This document shows, piece by piece, positions 27,260-35,653 of a stretch of 44,115 bases of DNA (the first letter of the stretch is position 1; each line of letters begins with the position of its first letter). The DNA is from Pseudomonadota bacterium. GTDB taxonomy: Bacteria; Pseudomonadota; Gammaproteobacteria; Acidiferrobacterales; UBA6901. The stretch is from positions 1 through 44,115 of the forward strand of contig JAKASJ010000025.1 in the NCBI GenBank assembly GCA_021819085.1. The letters run 5' to 3'. Below the pieces are notes generated by a model. The model did not search any database, was not told where the DNA came from, and worked only from the letters and a program-made list of their open reading frames with translations. A program made the position numbers and the translations under genes.

Positions 27260-28381
27260 CTATTTCTTTTCTTTGAAGCGCACCGCTCCCTTGTAGGTGA
27301 CCAGGGAACTCGCAGTGATTTCGTCTTCCAGGTAGTCTTTCATCCGCACCTGCCCTTCGGTCGTGGTGACCATAAGCGTTACGAAGTTGAATAGGTTGCG
27401 CGCGTAAAATGCGCTGGCGTCACTCGGCATGAGCGCTGGAAAGTTCGTGATGCCGCATAGAATGACACCGTGCTTGGTGACCGTCTTGTTTGCCTCAGTA
27501 AGCGGGCAGTTACCACCGGTGGCGGCAGCCATGTCGACGATCACCGACCCTTGGTGCATTCCCTCGACTGCCTGTTCGGTGATCAGTACCGGTGCCGGCC
27601 TGCAAGGAATGAGCGCAGTGGAAATGATGATATCCGCTTTCTTAAGCTCGTCAGTAAGCAGTTGCTGCTGCCTGCTCTGCGCCTCGGCAGACAGCTGCCG
27701 GGCATAGCCGCCGGCGCCAGCGCCGGATTCTCCCAAATCAAATTCGATGAATTTGGCGCCCAAGGACATTATCTGCTCCTTGACCTCAGGCCGCACGTCG
27801 TAGGCGGAGACCTGTGCCCCCAGTCGGCGTGCGGTGGCGATCGCCTGCAGCCCGGCGACGCCCGCCCCCAGCACTACCACGCGTGTCGGCTTCGCGGATC
27901 CGGCGGAAGTCATCATCATCGGGAAAAAGCGGCCGTAGAGACGGGCGGCCTCGAGTACCGCACGATAGCCGGCAATGTTGGACTGTGAAGACAGGACGTC
28001 CATGGCTTGCGCGCGCGAAATACGTGGAATCATCTCCAAGGCAAACGCATCGACACCCTTGCCCGCCAGAAGGCTCAAAGTATCGTCGGCGTGGCACAAG
28101 CCCATCATGCTCAGAACCACTGCGCCATTCTTCATGTGCTCGATTTCGACGGGTTCTGGCTTGTGCACTTTGAGCACGATGTCAGAGCCCAGGGCCCGTT
28201 CTTTGTCGCCGATTTCGGCCCCGGCCTGGTGGTAGGCCTCGTCGGTAAAGTGCGAGCCAAGGCCGGCGTTATGCTCGACCAGTACCGACAGGCCGAGGGC
28301 GCGCAGTTTCTTTACGGTCTCCGGTGTGGCGGCGACCCGCGTCTCGCCTCCCAGGACTTCAATTGGTATGCCAACTTTCAT
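27260..28381 (-). CDS. pntAA: NAD(P) transhydrogenase subunit alpha, NAD-binding part
   Basis: The 373-residue soluble subunit binds NAD(H). It begins MKVGIPIEVLGGETRVAATPE, has the Rossmann motif VVVLGAGVAGLQAIATARRLGA, and contains the mobile-loop region VDMAAATGGNCPLTEANK. It is 60% or more similar in pattern to alanine dehydrogenase-like folds, but IEHMKNGAVVLSMMG and the operon identify PntAA. The frame remains open to 28627, but the family N-terminus is at 28381. It is first in the operon pntAA-pntAB-pntB, so the promoter lies in 28382-28722. Confidence 0.95.
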   Translation of the reverse strand: MKVGIPIEVLGGETRVAATPETVKKLRALGLSVLVEHNAGLGSHFTDEAYHQAGAEIGDKERALGSDIVLKVHKPEPVEIEHMKNGAVVLSMMGLCHADDTLSLLAGKGVDAFALEMIPRISRAQAMDVLSSQSNIAGYRAVLEAARLYGRFFPMMMTSAGSAKPTRVVVLGAGVAGLQAIATARRLGAQVSAYDVRPEVKEQIMSLGAKFIEFDLGESGAGAGGYARQLSAEAQSRQQQLLTDELKKADIIISTALIPCRPAPVLITEQAVEGMHQGSVIVDMAAATGGNCPLTEANKTVTKHGVILCGITNFPALMPSDASAFYARNLFNFVTLMVTTTEGQVRMKDYLEDEITASSLVTYKGAVRFKEKK

Positions 28382-28722
28382 AGTGTTCTGCTGTGGTTTC
28401 GGTTGGACGGAGTCCGGATCGGCGCCGCCCGGGCGCGAATTACGAATTGTAACCTGCCTGACGGCTGTTGTACCAAGCCCCTGCCATGGAAACGCATGGT
28501 TCCCAACCGTTCGTGAGCAACGATAGCAAGACACTGTTGCACAGGGCCTGGCAGATATGGCATATGCGCCCGGCGTTTCGGTCGCCCGGATTGGCCGCAT
28601 TATAGGTGGTTCCGAGGCATGGCGCACATTAGGTAGGCTCGGACCGGTAACCGGGGGTGGTAGTCCCTTCTTGGCCAGCCAGCCTGTTCGTTACTGCAAC
28701 CCCTGACGTCGGGAGGCACACG
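28382..28722. other. Upstream region of the pnt operon
   Basis: This 340-base stretch lies between pntAA and the methyltransferase gene, both on the minus strand. It should carry the pnt promoter. I see no gene and no unambiguous -35/-10 pair. Confidence 0.35.
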
Positions 28723-29298
28723 TCAGTCGTGTCGTTGTGCCACCAGCATCGCCTGATTGCGCAGTCCGCGCGTGAGATCGCCCAGCGCCCCCTCCTCGCG
28801 ATAGACCCGCAGCTGCAGTGTGCCAAACAGACGCAGCAATTCCCCGTCGGCTAGCCGAAAATCGGGGTTGCCGGGGGCCGATGCGTCGACCCGCGTACGC
28901 GTAAAAGTCTGGTAGAACAGCAGGCCGCCGGGACGCAACGCTGCCGCGAGGTGAGAAGCGAGGGATCTATCGAGAAAGCGACTTACGACGATCACGTCGA
29001 AGCGCCGTGGCTCGGGCGGGTGCCTGACGACGTCGCGTACCTCGGGATGCAGGAGCAGGCCTGCAGTGAGCTCTTGCAGCCTGGCAATCGCAGCCTGGAC
29101 ACTGTCCCATGCGTAGGTGTCGAAACCACGACGTGCGAGCAGCAAGGCATTGGCGCCGAGGCCACAGGCAAGGTCCAGCGCACAGCCATGTGCCGGAAGC
29201 AGGTGCCCGTTTTCGGCCAATACTTCCGCAGCCGCCCCCGGCAAGGCCCCCTTGTTGCCGTAGCGGGCATTCCAGCAGTCGGTGTCCCGTGGCTCCAT
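28723..29298 (-). CDS. Class I SAM-dependent methyltransferase (TehB-like)
   Basis: The 191-residue protein has SAM motif I ALDLACGLGANALLLARRGFDTYAWD (about 41-66), then RFDVIVVSRFLDRSL and ALRPGGLLFYQTFTR. The start DTDCWNARYGNKGAL resembles the WxxRY opening of TehB and thiopurine-type enzymes. The methyl acceptor is unknown; tellurite-resistance or small-molecule methyltransferase names for this group are loose. It lies 42 bases after the PEGA lipoprotein gene on the same strand and may be co-transcribed with it. Confidence 0.85.
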   Translation of the reverse strand: MEPRDTDCWNARYGNKGALPGAAAEVLAENGHLLPAHGCALDLACGLGANALLLARRGFDTYAWDSVQAAIARLQELTAGLLLHPEVRDVVRHPPEPRRFDVIVVSRFLDRSLASHLAAALRPGGLLFYQTFTRTRVDASAPGNPDFRLADGELLRLFGTLQLRVYREEGALGDLTRGLRNQAMLVAQRHD

Positions 29299-29340
29299 TG
29301 CGCATCACCCGATCCTGGTCCGGCTTAACGGGCGGGACGT

Positions 29341-29865
29341 CTATAACTGGTTCAATATCCGTTGCTGCTGGGTGTGATACTCCTGGTCAGTAATAAGGCC
29401 CTTATTCTTCAGCTCCAGAAGTTCCTGCAGGCGCTGCTCGATCTTCGTGCCTCTGGATTCCGTCGCCGCAGGCGTGGCTTGCGGCGGTGGTAAGTACTGC
29501 GGTCCGCAACTGAGATTTACCGTAATATTTTGCTTCAGGTTTTTTCCGGTGAACTGATCGGTGTAGGGTTTGCAGCCGGTCTTCTTGATGGTGACGGTGG
29601 CAAGCCGGCGGTAAAACGCGAAACCCGGACCGACATCGCTCTTGATGCGTCCCGTCCAATGCCTTGGAAACACTTTGTCGAGCTCCACCAAAACCGGCGT
29701 GGTACCGATATTCTTGCCGGAAACGAAAACCTGTGCACCGGGTGGATCGGAATTGATCGTAATGGAACTGACCGGCTCGGGCAGACTTGCGCAACCGGAA
29801 AGTGCTGCCATGCAGCACAGCGCCAGGAAAGCAGATTCGCGAACACCCCTGCGATTTGGGATCAT
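29341..29865 (-). CDS. PEGA-domain lipoprotein with SHOCT-like C-terminus
   Basis: The 174-residue protein starts with a lipoprotein signal peptide ending in AALSGC (lipidated Cys about 25). A PEGA beta domain (ITINSDPPGAQVFVSGKNIGTTPVLVEL, about 35-62) follows. The C-terminal helix IEQRLQELLELKNKGLITDQEY matches the SHOCT short oligomerisation domain. A Pro/Ala linker joins them. Such lipoproteins probably bind the cell envelope or carry a surface scaffold; no enzyme motif is present. It may share a transcript with the downstream methyltransferase gene. Confidence 0.8.
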   Translation of the reverse strand: MIPNRRGVRESAFLALCCMAALSGCASLPEPVSSITINSDPPGAQVFVSGKNIGTTPVLVELDKVFPRHWTGRIKSDVGPGFAFYRRLATVTIKKTGCKPYTDQFTGKNLKQNITVNLSCGPQYLPPPQATPAATESRGTKIEQRLQELLELKNKGLITDQEYHTQQQRILNQL

Positions 29866-29975
29866 GGATTTTCCTCCCGCATACCTTTCACCTTAACGTC
29901 GGTTGTTCGATGAGTCGGAACTATATTCCCATTGGCCGACCGGTGCCAACCGTCCGCCGCCGTGCAGGCGTTGCT

Positions 29976-29999
29976 AAAAACCCGGGCCGGCGCGCCGGC
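29976..29999 (-). terminator. Intrinsic terminator after rof
   Basis: On the minus strand the palindrome GCCGGCGCGCCGGC (29986-29999) is followed by CCGGG and five T residues (29976-29980). The hairpin can form with a four-base loop. It lies 70 bp after the rof stop codon, giving the cNMP-rhodanese/rof unit a Rho-independent end. Confidence 0.6.
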
Positions 30000-30068
30000 A
30001 GTGTGGGTGCGCCGCTTTCCAAATGTGCCGGCGTTATCGTTGCCGCGGGCCTGGCGGGTGTCTCGTTA

Positions 30069-30323
30069 TCATAAAGTCTGGATCTTGTGGATCCAGTCAA
30101 GCCGCAGGCGGACTGTCTGTCCCGTAGTCGAACGCGCAACCAGGAATTCCTCGTGGTTAGAGGTCTCAATGTCGAGCGGCGTCACGATCTGGTCCTGCAG
30201 GACATTATTCTCGACCCACATCAAGCGCAGCTGCGTACGATGGAGTATGGCAATCTCGAAAACATCGTGGTCTGCGCAGGAAATCGGACGATAGCCGGTA
30301 TCCCCATCGTTCAAGTCGCTCAT
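30069..30323 (-). CDS. rof: Rho-binding antiterminator (Rof/YaeO family)
   Basis: The 84-residue protein follows E. coli Rof closely in layout: YRPISCADHDVFEIAILHRTQLRLMW (YxPIxCxxxDxxExA), then QDQIVTPLDIETSNHEEFLVARSTTGQTVRLRLDWIHKIQ. Rof binds Rho and inhibits Rho-dependent termination in the cytosol. The start at 30323 (MSDLNDGDTGYRPISC) gives the usual family length; an ATG at 30377 with GGCGG upstream is an alternative, and the frame extends to 30458. It follows the cNMP-rhodanese gene by about 145 bp on the same strand and ends at an intrinsic terminator, so one transcript is likely. Confidence 0.85.
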   Translation of the reverse strand: MSDLNDGDTGYRPISCADHDVFEIAILHRTQLRLMWVENNVLQDQIVTPLDIETSNHEEFLVARSTTGQTVRLRLDWIHKIQTL

Positions 30324-30468
30324 GTTTTTCGGCCACCACAGGGGTTGCGATTTGCCGGTTTGTGTCCGGACGGACATGGAAATCCGCCGCCCTGCAGCAC
30401 GTCCGGCAATCTCCGGCGCGTAGTTTGCGCCAGCGCTTGCCGGTGCCCGACAGCCCAAGTTTGAGAGT

Positions 30469-31569
30469 CTAACAGGGGGCAGTCCTGCCGAACCCGGCGG
30501 ATGTGCCTCTTAGCCCTCCTGCAAGCACATATGCACGCAGTCCGCGCTGGCCAAGAATATGTGCCGCCGCAGAGCTGCGACGGCCCGTGTTGCAGTAGCA
30601 AATGTATGCATTATGCGGGTCGAGGCCGTCGGCCACCTGGCACAGCATGTCCAGGGGAAGACGATAGGCGCCCGGGAGCAACGAATCTGAAGCCTCTTCC
30701 AGTGCGCGGACGTCGAGCCAGATGGCGCCCGACTCCGTCATGGACATTGCCTCCGACGGCGACAGCCAGTTCAGCGGCGGTTCGCGCCTGAGGGCGAGGA
30801 AGTGCCGGCGTGCCAATCTCAGCAGTGTGCCGCGTGTTTCCATGGTCACGCTGGCATGCCAGCGGTCCTCGCCAGACAGGCTTTCTTCGCCGAATCCCGT
30901 GCCCGGTCCGAGCATCGTCACATCGGCCGGACCATTTCCGTCGGTTTCGCAAGTCATGACGGCCGTTCCGTTCTCGACGAGATAGTAGCCGTCGGCATCC
31001 TCGCCTTCGCGAGCCACGACCTGTCCTGCCCGCACCGCAACTGATTCCAGCCGCATCCCAAGCAAATCGAGGTTGGGAGGCGGTATGTGCCGAAAAACCA
31101 GACATTGGCGAACCATGCCCATCCAGCTAGTCGCAGAGCCGGAATCAGTCCGGAACCGATTCGGCCCCGGAGCGGCCAGGCAGCCAGCGAGCGTGTCCCA
31201 TGTGACTGCGATATCGAGCAATTCACTGTCGATTCGCAGAATGTCGAGGTCTGTCACTGCCATGGCGGACACTTGGCGTGGTTGCTTGTCTGCGATCGGG
31301 CAGAGCGTTTTTGGCGCATTGCCTGCCATGTCCGCTACCCCCAGCATGCAGCTGTCTTCGTCCTTGGCGCTGCTCAGGACTATCTCGCCGCGCAGCAGAT
31401 AGACGGTCTGATAATCAGTCTCACCCTCGCGGAACAGGATCATGCCTGCGGGAATGTGTTCGATGTGGCACAGCGGTTTCAGCTCTTCGATGCGCAGGAT
31501 GCTCAGTGCTGCAATAGGTTGCAGGGCCTGGATCAGTTCTGATCCAGGCACGCACTCGATTTCAGTCAT
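30469..31569 (-). CDS. Tandem cyclic-nucleotide-binding domains fused to a rhodanese domain
   Basis: In this 366-residue protein, residues 25-120 form one cNMP-type beta roll (IEHIPAGMILFREGETDYQTVYLLRGEIVLSS). Residues 150-260 form a second (VRAGQVVAREGEDADGYYLVENGTAVMT...PGTGFGEESLSGEDRWHASVTMETRGTLLRL). Residues 268-360 form a rhodanese domain with the active-site loop CNTGRRS (Cys about 326). Rhodaneses carry sulfane sulfur on that Cys. No helix-turn-helix is present, so it is not a classic CRP regulator. It may couple nucleotide (or other ligand) binding to sulfur transfer. The ATG at 31569 is chosen; a TTG at 31575 has better spacing from GGAG. It is followed by rof. Whether the phosphate-binding residues of the cNMP folds are intact is doubtful in the first domain. 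Confidence 0.85.
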   Translation of the reverse strand: MTEIECVPGSELIQALQPIAALSILRIEELKPLCHIEHIPAGMILFREGETDYQTVYLLRGEIVLSSAKDEDSCMLGVADMAGNAPKTLCPIADKQPRQVSAMAVTDLDILRIDSELLDIAVTWDTLAGCLAAPGPNRFRTDSGSATSWMGMVRQCLVFRHIPPPNLDLLGMRLESVAVRAGQVVAREGEDADGYYLVENGTAVMTCETDGNGPADVTMLGPGTGFGEESLSGEDRWHASVTMETRGTLLRLARRHFLALRREPPLNWLSPSEAMSMTESGAIWLDVRALEEASDSLLPGAYRLPLDMLCQVADGLDPHNAYICYCNTGRRSSAAAHILGQRGLRAYVLAGGLRGTSAGFGRTAPC

Positions 31570-31740
31570 GCGCAACTTTCACTCCGGACCTTCGCGATGT
31601 GCCGCGACTTGTCGATGGCAGCAATTCCGTCAGGCGCTAGCATATCATCGGAACAGTCAGCCGTATTGCTAGGAGATGTTGCCGTACGTATGATGAATCA
31701 TCTGAGCGCCAGATATGGTCGATTGCATGAGGGGGTCGGG

Positions 31741-32427
31741 ATGAGAAGCATTGAAGATGTCGTAGTCATGATTGAGAGATGGGACCAAGAGCGTTCGAAA
31801 GATCGGGAGCTGGTACTGAGCCAGCTCAATGCGATTTCGAAGAACTGTGAGGAAGCGATCGAAGTCTGGCAGCGCTATCTCGACAACCCCGGTACCGGGG
31901 GCAATCAGTGGACGGCCGTGAGCTGGGTAGGACCCGAGCGCGCCAAGAGATTGCACGAACTCAACCTCAGGGCCGGTGAGCTGATACATCAGCTGTGCAC
32001 GATTGCCGGGTCGGAGGCCATTCGGTTCCTTGCTTACGAAGATAACATGATCGAGATGGCCTATCGTCAGCTCGAGCAGGGCGAAACCGGACCTGACATG
32101 GCGCGTTCCGCCGTCGAACGCATGAACGCTCATCGTGCCTACCTCAATTCTGTGGCGGAACGGGTCAAGTCCATCCGCTTGGCAGAAGCGAAGCATGCCA
32201 AGTCCGTTTCCCGACCGCGTCCGGGTGCCAAGAAGCCGCAAGCCAGCAAGGCGAAAAAGGCGACGGTTGCCGCTGCCAAAATGCCGACTAAGAAGCCAGC
32301 CAAGAAAAAGGCGGCAGTCTCCGCTGCCAAAATGCCGGCTAAGAAGAGAGCGGTAAAACCTGCCCGGAAAAAATCCACACGGAAGTCGACGAAGCCGGTA
32401 CGCGGACACAACAATCGCCGGAAATAA
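31741..32427 (+). CDS. Hypothetical protein with histone H1-like lysine/alanine tail
   Basis: From ATG 31741 (preceded by GAGGGGG) the protein has 228 residues. Residues 1-140 are helical and acidic to neutral, MRSIEDVVVMIERWDQERSKDRELVLSQLN..., unrelated to anything I recognise. Residues 150-228 are Lys/Ala/Pro-rich with a repeated unit around AAAKMPTKKPAKKKAAVSAAKMPAKK. Tails like this occur in AlgP and other bacterial histone H1-like DNA-binding proteins. An in-frame ATG at 31690 is possible. It is divergent from the cNMP-rhodanese gene. A DNA-compacting or nucleoid role is inferred from the tail only. Confidence 0.75.
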   Translation: MRSIEDVVVMIERWDQERSKDRELVLSQLNAISKNCEEAIEVWQRYLDNPGTGGNQWTAVSWVGPERAKRLHELNLRAGELIHQLCTIAGSEAIRFLAYEDNMIEMAYRQLEQGETGPDMARSAVERMNAHRAYLNSVAERVKSIRLAEAKHAKSVSRPRPGAKKPQASKAKKATVAAAKMPTKKPAKKKAAVSAAKMPAKKRAVKPARKKSTRKSTKPVRGHNNRRK

Positions 32428-32750
32428 ATCCGCAGACGCCGGATTGTGGTGCACGACATCAGGACCTGACGGTCGTCTCTGGGGCAGTGTGCTGGGCAGT
32501 GCCCCGGACGTAGGCCGCCAGGACAGGACGGAGGTAACCACGTCAGGGTGCCCCTGGCGCGCGCCGCTCCGGGTGTCTCGCATTTTTTGTATCCCCCTTC
32601 TCCCGGGTTGCTTTGTGCGGCCAATGCATGCCTTGATTTGCCGCGAAGGCGCTGGCCGGGCCAGTCCTGCGCAGCTGGGCGATTGGACTGGAAATAGCGT
32701 GTGATCATCCCCATTTTCGGGTAAAGCCTACGTGCTGGAGGATGTTTCAC

Positions 32751-33185
32751 ATGTCTGCGTCGAAGCTTGTTGTTTGCCCGCATTGCCAGGGGATCAATCG
32801 CGTGCCGGAAGACCGTCTTCAAGATCATCCGAAATGCGGCGTTTGTCATCAGCCGCTGTTCGAGGGCAAGCCGGTGGAATTGAACGCAGCGAATTTCCAC
32901 AGGCACATGGAGCACGGCGACATCCCCTTGCTGGTGGATTTCTGGGCGTCTTGGTGCGGGCCGTGCAAGGCGATGGCGCCGGTATTCGCTGCCGCTGCGG
33001 CCCAATTCGACGGACGTGTCCGTTTTGCCAAAGTTGACACCGATGTTGAGCAGGGCCTGGCGCGCGAGTTTGGTATACGCGGGATTCCTACTCTGGTGCT
33101 GTTCAAGAGTGGGCGCGAGGTCGGCAGGGTGTCAGGTGCGCTTGATCCGCGCGGATTGCAATCCTGGGTCCAGCAGCGCATTTAG
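32751..33185 (+). CDS. trxC: Thioredoxin 2 (TrxC)
   Basis: The 144-residue protein has the TrxC-specific N-terminal zinc module with CPHC (Cys9/12) and CGVC (Cys29/32), then a thioredoxin domain with DFWASWCGPCKAMAPVF (active site WCGPC, Cys69/72) and GIRGIPTLVLFKSGREVGRVSGAL. It reduces disulfides in the cytosol and is oxidative-stress-linked in E. coli. The ATG at 32751 sits 9 bases after GGAGG; the ATG at 32742 is too close. It is a single-gene unit ending before a long GC hairpin. Confidence 0.94.
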   Translation: MSASKLVVCPHCQGINRVPEDRLQDHPKCGVCHQPLFEGKPVELNAANFHRHMEHGDIPLLVDFWASWCGPCKAMAPVFAAAAAQFDGRVRFAKVDTDVEQGLAREFGIRGIPTLVLFKSGREVGRVSGALDPRGLQSWVQQRI

Positions 33186-33362
33186 TGGCTGTTTGCCGGG
33201 GCGTATTTAGGAGCGCGGCAAGGGTCTCGTGATGGATTCGGTAACCGGAGCTTCCGAAACCCACGGGAGACGGCTTTTGCGCAACGAGCCGGCGTTGCTC
33301 ACTGGGACCCATGAAAGGTGGAGTTTTGAACTGTCGCGTGGGGGCCACACGTGGAGCAATGT

Positions 33363-33399
33363 GGGCAGGGCGGCGGGAACGTGTCCTGCCGCCCTGCCC
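33363..33399. terminator. Long GC hairpin between convergent trxC and the basic-peptide gene
   Basis: GGGCAGGGCGGCGGGA (from 33363) pairs with TCCTGCCGCCCTGCCC (to 33399): 15 of 16 pairs with a short loop. There is no T tract on either side. It lies 180 bp after trxC and 68 bp after the minus-strand stop, so it fits a bidirectional transcript end. Confidence 0.5.
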
Positions 33400-33466
33400 G
33401 GTGTGACTGTAAATGCTCAGGAAGTGTTCCGCTTACCAAGCGAAACGGATTCCTTTTTACGATGAG

Positions 33467-33691
33467 CTACTTGGCCTTGCGGACCATGTGTTTCTTGTGC
33501 ACGAATTTCTTGGCGATGCGCCTGTGCACAATCCGTCTGCGAACGATCCTTTTGTGAACTGCCTTTTTGTGTTCAACGCGGTGTTCCGTCTTGTGTCCGG
33601 CAGCAGGCATGCCTGCGGCAACAGCGACTGCGCCGTTGCCAAATACGGCCACCAGGGCCAGAGCGATGATGCCCAGCAAAGTCTTTTTCAC
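33467..33691 (-). CDS. Small secreted His/Lys/Arg-rich basic peptide (Asr-like character)
   Basis: The 74-residue precursor starts at GTG 33691 with GAGG nine bases upstream; the frame is open to 33724 without better signals. Residues 1-26 are a clean signal peptide (MKKTLLGIIALALVAVFGNG then AVAVAAG). The mature part of about 48 residues contains roughly half basic residues (about 7 His, 10 Lys, 8 Arg), in a quasi-repeat such as VHKRIVRRRIVHRRI. It has no Cys and almost no acidic residues. Its composition recalls the enterobacterial acid-shock protein Asr, but there is no alignment-level similarity I can claim. The gene is divergent from a two-component system, and a near-consensus sigma-54 promoter precedes it. 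A role in envelope protection, metal or polyanion binding, or acid stress is inference. Confidence 0.75.
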   Translation of the reverse strand: MKKTLLGIIALALVAVFGNGAVAVAAGMPAAGHKTEHRVEHKKAVHKRIVRRRIVHRRIAKKFVHKKHMVRKAK

Positions 33692-33777
33692 GTATCTATC
33701 CTCAAACAGTTGTCGTTTCTGCACTCACATCGGATGGGCGGGTTGGTCCCCTAGCCCTCCTTAGCGGATCAGACAAT

Positions 33778-33793
33778 AGCAATTCATATGCCA
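33778..33793 (-). promoter_or_regulatory. Sigma-54 (-24/-12) promoter of the basic-peptide gene
   Basis: On the minus strand the 16-mer TGGCATATGAATTGCT matches the RpoN consensus: TGGCA at -24 and TTGCT at -12, with exactly 10 bases between GG and GC. The predicted start, about 12 bases downstream, would give a leader of about 75 bases to the GTG at 33691. The adjacent regulator is a sigma-54 activator, which makes a chance match less likely. Confidence 0.75.
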
Positions 33794-33828
33794 GATTCGA
33801 GAAATGGGAATTTTTTTCCTTGAATCAG

Positions 33829-33854
33829 CCAGTTATACTGGCCGTACTGTACGG
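33829..33854. promoter_or_regulatory. Two abutting 13-bp palindromes, candidate response-regulator binding sites
   Basis: CCAGTTATACTGG (33829-33841) and CCGTACTGTACGG (33842-33854) are both perfect inverted repeats around an odd centre and touch end to end. They lie about 36-61 bp upstream of the -24 element of the peptide promoter and 66 bp before the kinase start, where an enhancer-binding activator would bind to serve the peptide gene and possibly its own operon. Confidence 0.6.
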
Positions 33855-33919
33855 TTGATGTGCCGATTCGTCTTCTCGGATCTACAAATTTTGTAGGTTA
33901 CTCGAAAATAGGAATCTTT

Positions 33920-35653
33920 GTGCGCCTGGACTCTTTCCGTCTCAATCGCCTGCAACGCAAGGTGCTGCTGTTGATCCTGGCTATCATGGTCGTTCCCATG
34001 CTGGGGGCGGCTATGCTGGCTTCGGAGTGGGTATCCTCAGGTTTTGAGGCAAGGCTGAAGCACTATATCGTGGATGCAGCGCGTGTAGACCAGACCTGGC
34101 TGCGGGCCTACCAGAACGATGCGGTCATGTTTGGGGGGGTCCTGGCGGACGACCCGACGTTCCTCGCGAAGCTGAAGAGCGGGGATCCGAACCCCGTGCG
34201 CCGGCCCATTGCGCATATTGCCCGGGAGATGGGCATCAGTTTTATTCAGGTCTACAGCAGTGACCAGACGCTGGTGTATTCGTCGAAACCGGTGAACATG
34301 CGCACCATGTGGGACAAGGTGCAAACCGAAGCCGTTCTCAAGGTCACACGTGGTGGCCGCAGCCAGCTCGCCGCGGTAGGCATTACACGGGTGCCCCGGC
34401 ATGGGATACCGCAGTACTATCTAGTCATGGGCAGCCTGCTTGGCCGGAATTTCATCAACGAACTGTCGCACCTGACCGGCCTCAAGACGCGGCTGTATTA
34501 CCGCGACGGCGACCACTATCTGGACATGTTCTCAAATCCGGGCAAGCGGACCTCGTTCAGGAGTCTTCCCGCGGATGTGATGAGGCGGCTCAAGTCCGAC
34601 CACCGGCCTTACTACAGCGTGAAGGCCGAAAACGCTGATTTTCGCGGCCAGTACACGCCAATTGTCGATAATGATGGCCGCGTGGAAGCAATTATTTTCA
34701 GCGGCCTCAAGCGCGCCGGATTTGAAGAGGTACTCACCAATCGGCTGCTGTTGTTCTCCGGGATCTCGTTTCTCGGTGTGGTATTCGGCGCTGTAACCGG
34801 ATTCCTGCTCAGCCGGCTGGTCGTTCGGCCGGTCGAACACCTGCGCGATGGCGTCATGCAGCTTGCCGCGCAGAACTTCAATGCAACCGTGCCCGTGACC
34901 TCTGATGACGAGGTCGGCGACCTGACAAAAGCCTTTAATGCCATGGCGGTCAGTCTGCGCGAGGCGCGCAACGAACAGCAGCAGCGATTTCATCGCGACA
35001 AGCTGGCCGCCCTCGGCGAGCTGTCGGCATCGCTCGCACATGAGATCCGCAATCCCATTGGCGTCATCAACAGCGCATCGGCGTTGCTGGAGAAGTCGGA
35101 GCTGTCTGCTGACAAGAAGTCCGAACTGCTGCGCATGATCCGGGAGGAAAGTGTTCGGGTCGGCAGTCTTGTTCAGGATTTCCTGCAGTTCTCTCGCCAC
35201 CGTCATCCGCAGTTCTTGAGAATCGACCCGCTAGCGCCGCTGAAGCGCGCACTTGCGGCTGCCCTTGCCGGAACAAACAACGTCGAGGTGCACGAGCGGA
35301 TCGGTCACCGCTCGGCGTGCATTATGGCGGATGCTGGCCTGTTGCAGCAGGCGTGGGCAAATATCCTTACCAATGCGTTGCAGGCGATGGGTGATGGCGG
35401 CGGGGTGCTGAGCCTCGTGACCGCCGTTGAAAATGATCAGGTGATACTTTCCGTGGAGGACAGCGGTCCCGGAATCCCGGCAGAGGTAATGCCGCGTCTG
35501 TTCGAGCCGTTTTTTACCACCAAGGAGCGGGGCACTGGACTCGGATTGTCGCTCGCCGGCACCCTTGTGGAGGTAAACGGCGGCCGGTTGCTGGTGCTTG
35601 AGCCGGAAAAAGGCGGTGCCCGGTTCGCCATGTCGTTTCCGGTACGCGCCTAG
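33920..35653 (+). CDS. Membrane sensor histidine kinase (NtrB-like, HAMP)
   Basis: From GTG 33920 the protein has 577 residues: membrane segment about 14-36, a periplasmic sensing region about 37-272, and a second membrane segment about 275-299. HAMP (VVRPVEHLRDGVMQLAAQNF, about 300-350) follows, then a HisKA domain with SLAHEIRNPIG (His374). The ATPase domain has NILTNALQAM, DSGPGIP and TGLGLSLAG. It should phosphorylate the regulator encoded next to it, whose start codon abuts its stop. TAGGAA sits six bases before this GTG; the longer frame from GTG 33860 would begin immediately after the palindromes and adds no domain. The sensing region has no family I can name. Confidence 0.92.
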   Translation: MRLDSFRLNRLQRKVLLLILAIMVVPMLGAAMLASEWVSSGFEARLKHYIVDAARVDQTWLRAYQNDAVMFGGVLADDPTFLAKLKSGDPNPVRRPIAHIAREMGISFIQVYSSDQTLVYSSKPVNMRTMWDKVQTEAVLKVTRGGRSQLAAVGITRVPRHGIPQYYLVMGSLLGRNFINELSHLTGLKTRLYYRDGDHYLDMFSNPGKRTSFRSLPADVMRRLKSDHRPYYSVKAENADFRGQYTPIVDNDGRVEAIIFSGLKRAGFEEVLTNRLLLFSGISFLGVVFGAVTGFLLSRLVVRPVEHLRDGVMQLAAQNFNATVPVTSDDEVGDLTKAFNAMAVSLREARNEQQQRFHRDKLAALGELSASLAHEIRNPIGVINSASALLEKSELSADKKSELLRMIREESVRVGSLVQDFLQFSRHRHPQFLRIDPLAPLKRALAAALAGTNNVEVHERIGHRSACIMADAGLLQQAWANILTNALQAMGDGGGVLSLVTAVENDQVILSVEDSGPGIPAEVMPRLFEPFFTTKERGTGLGLSLAGTLVEVNGGRLLVLEPEKGGARFAMSFPVRA

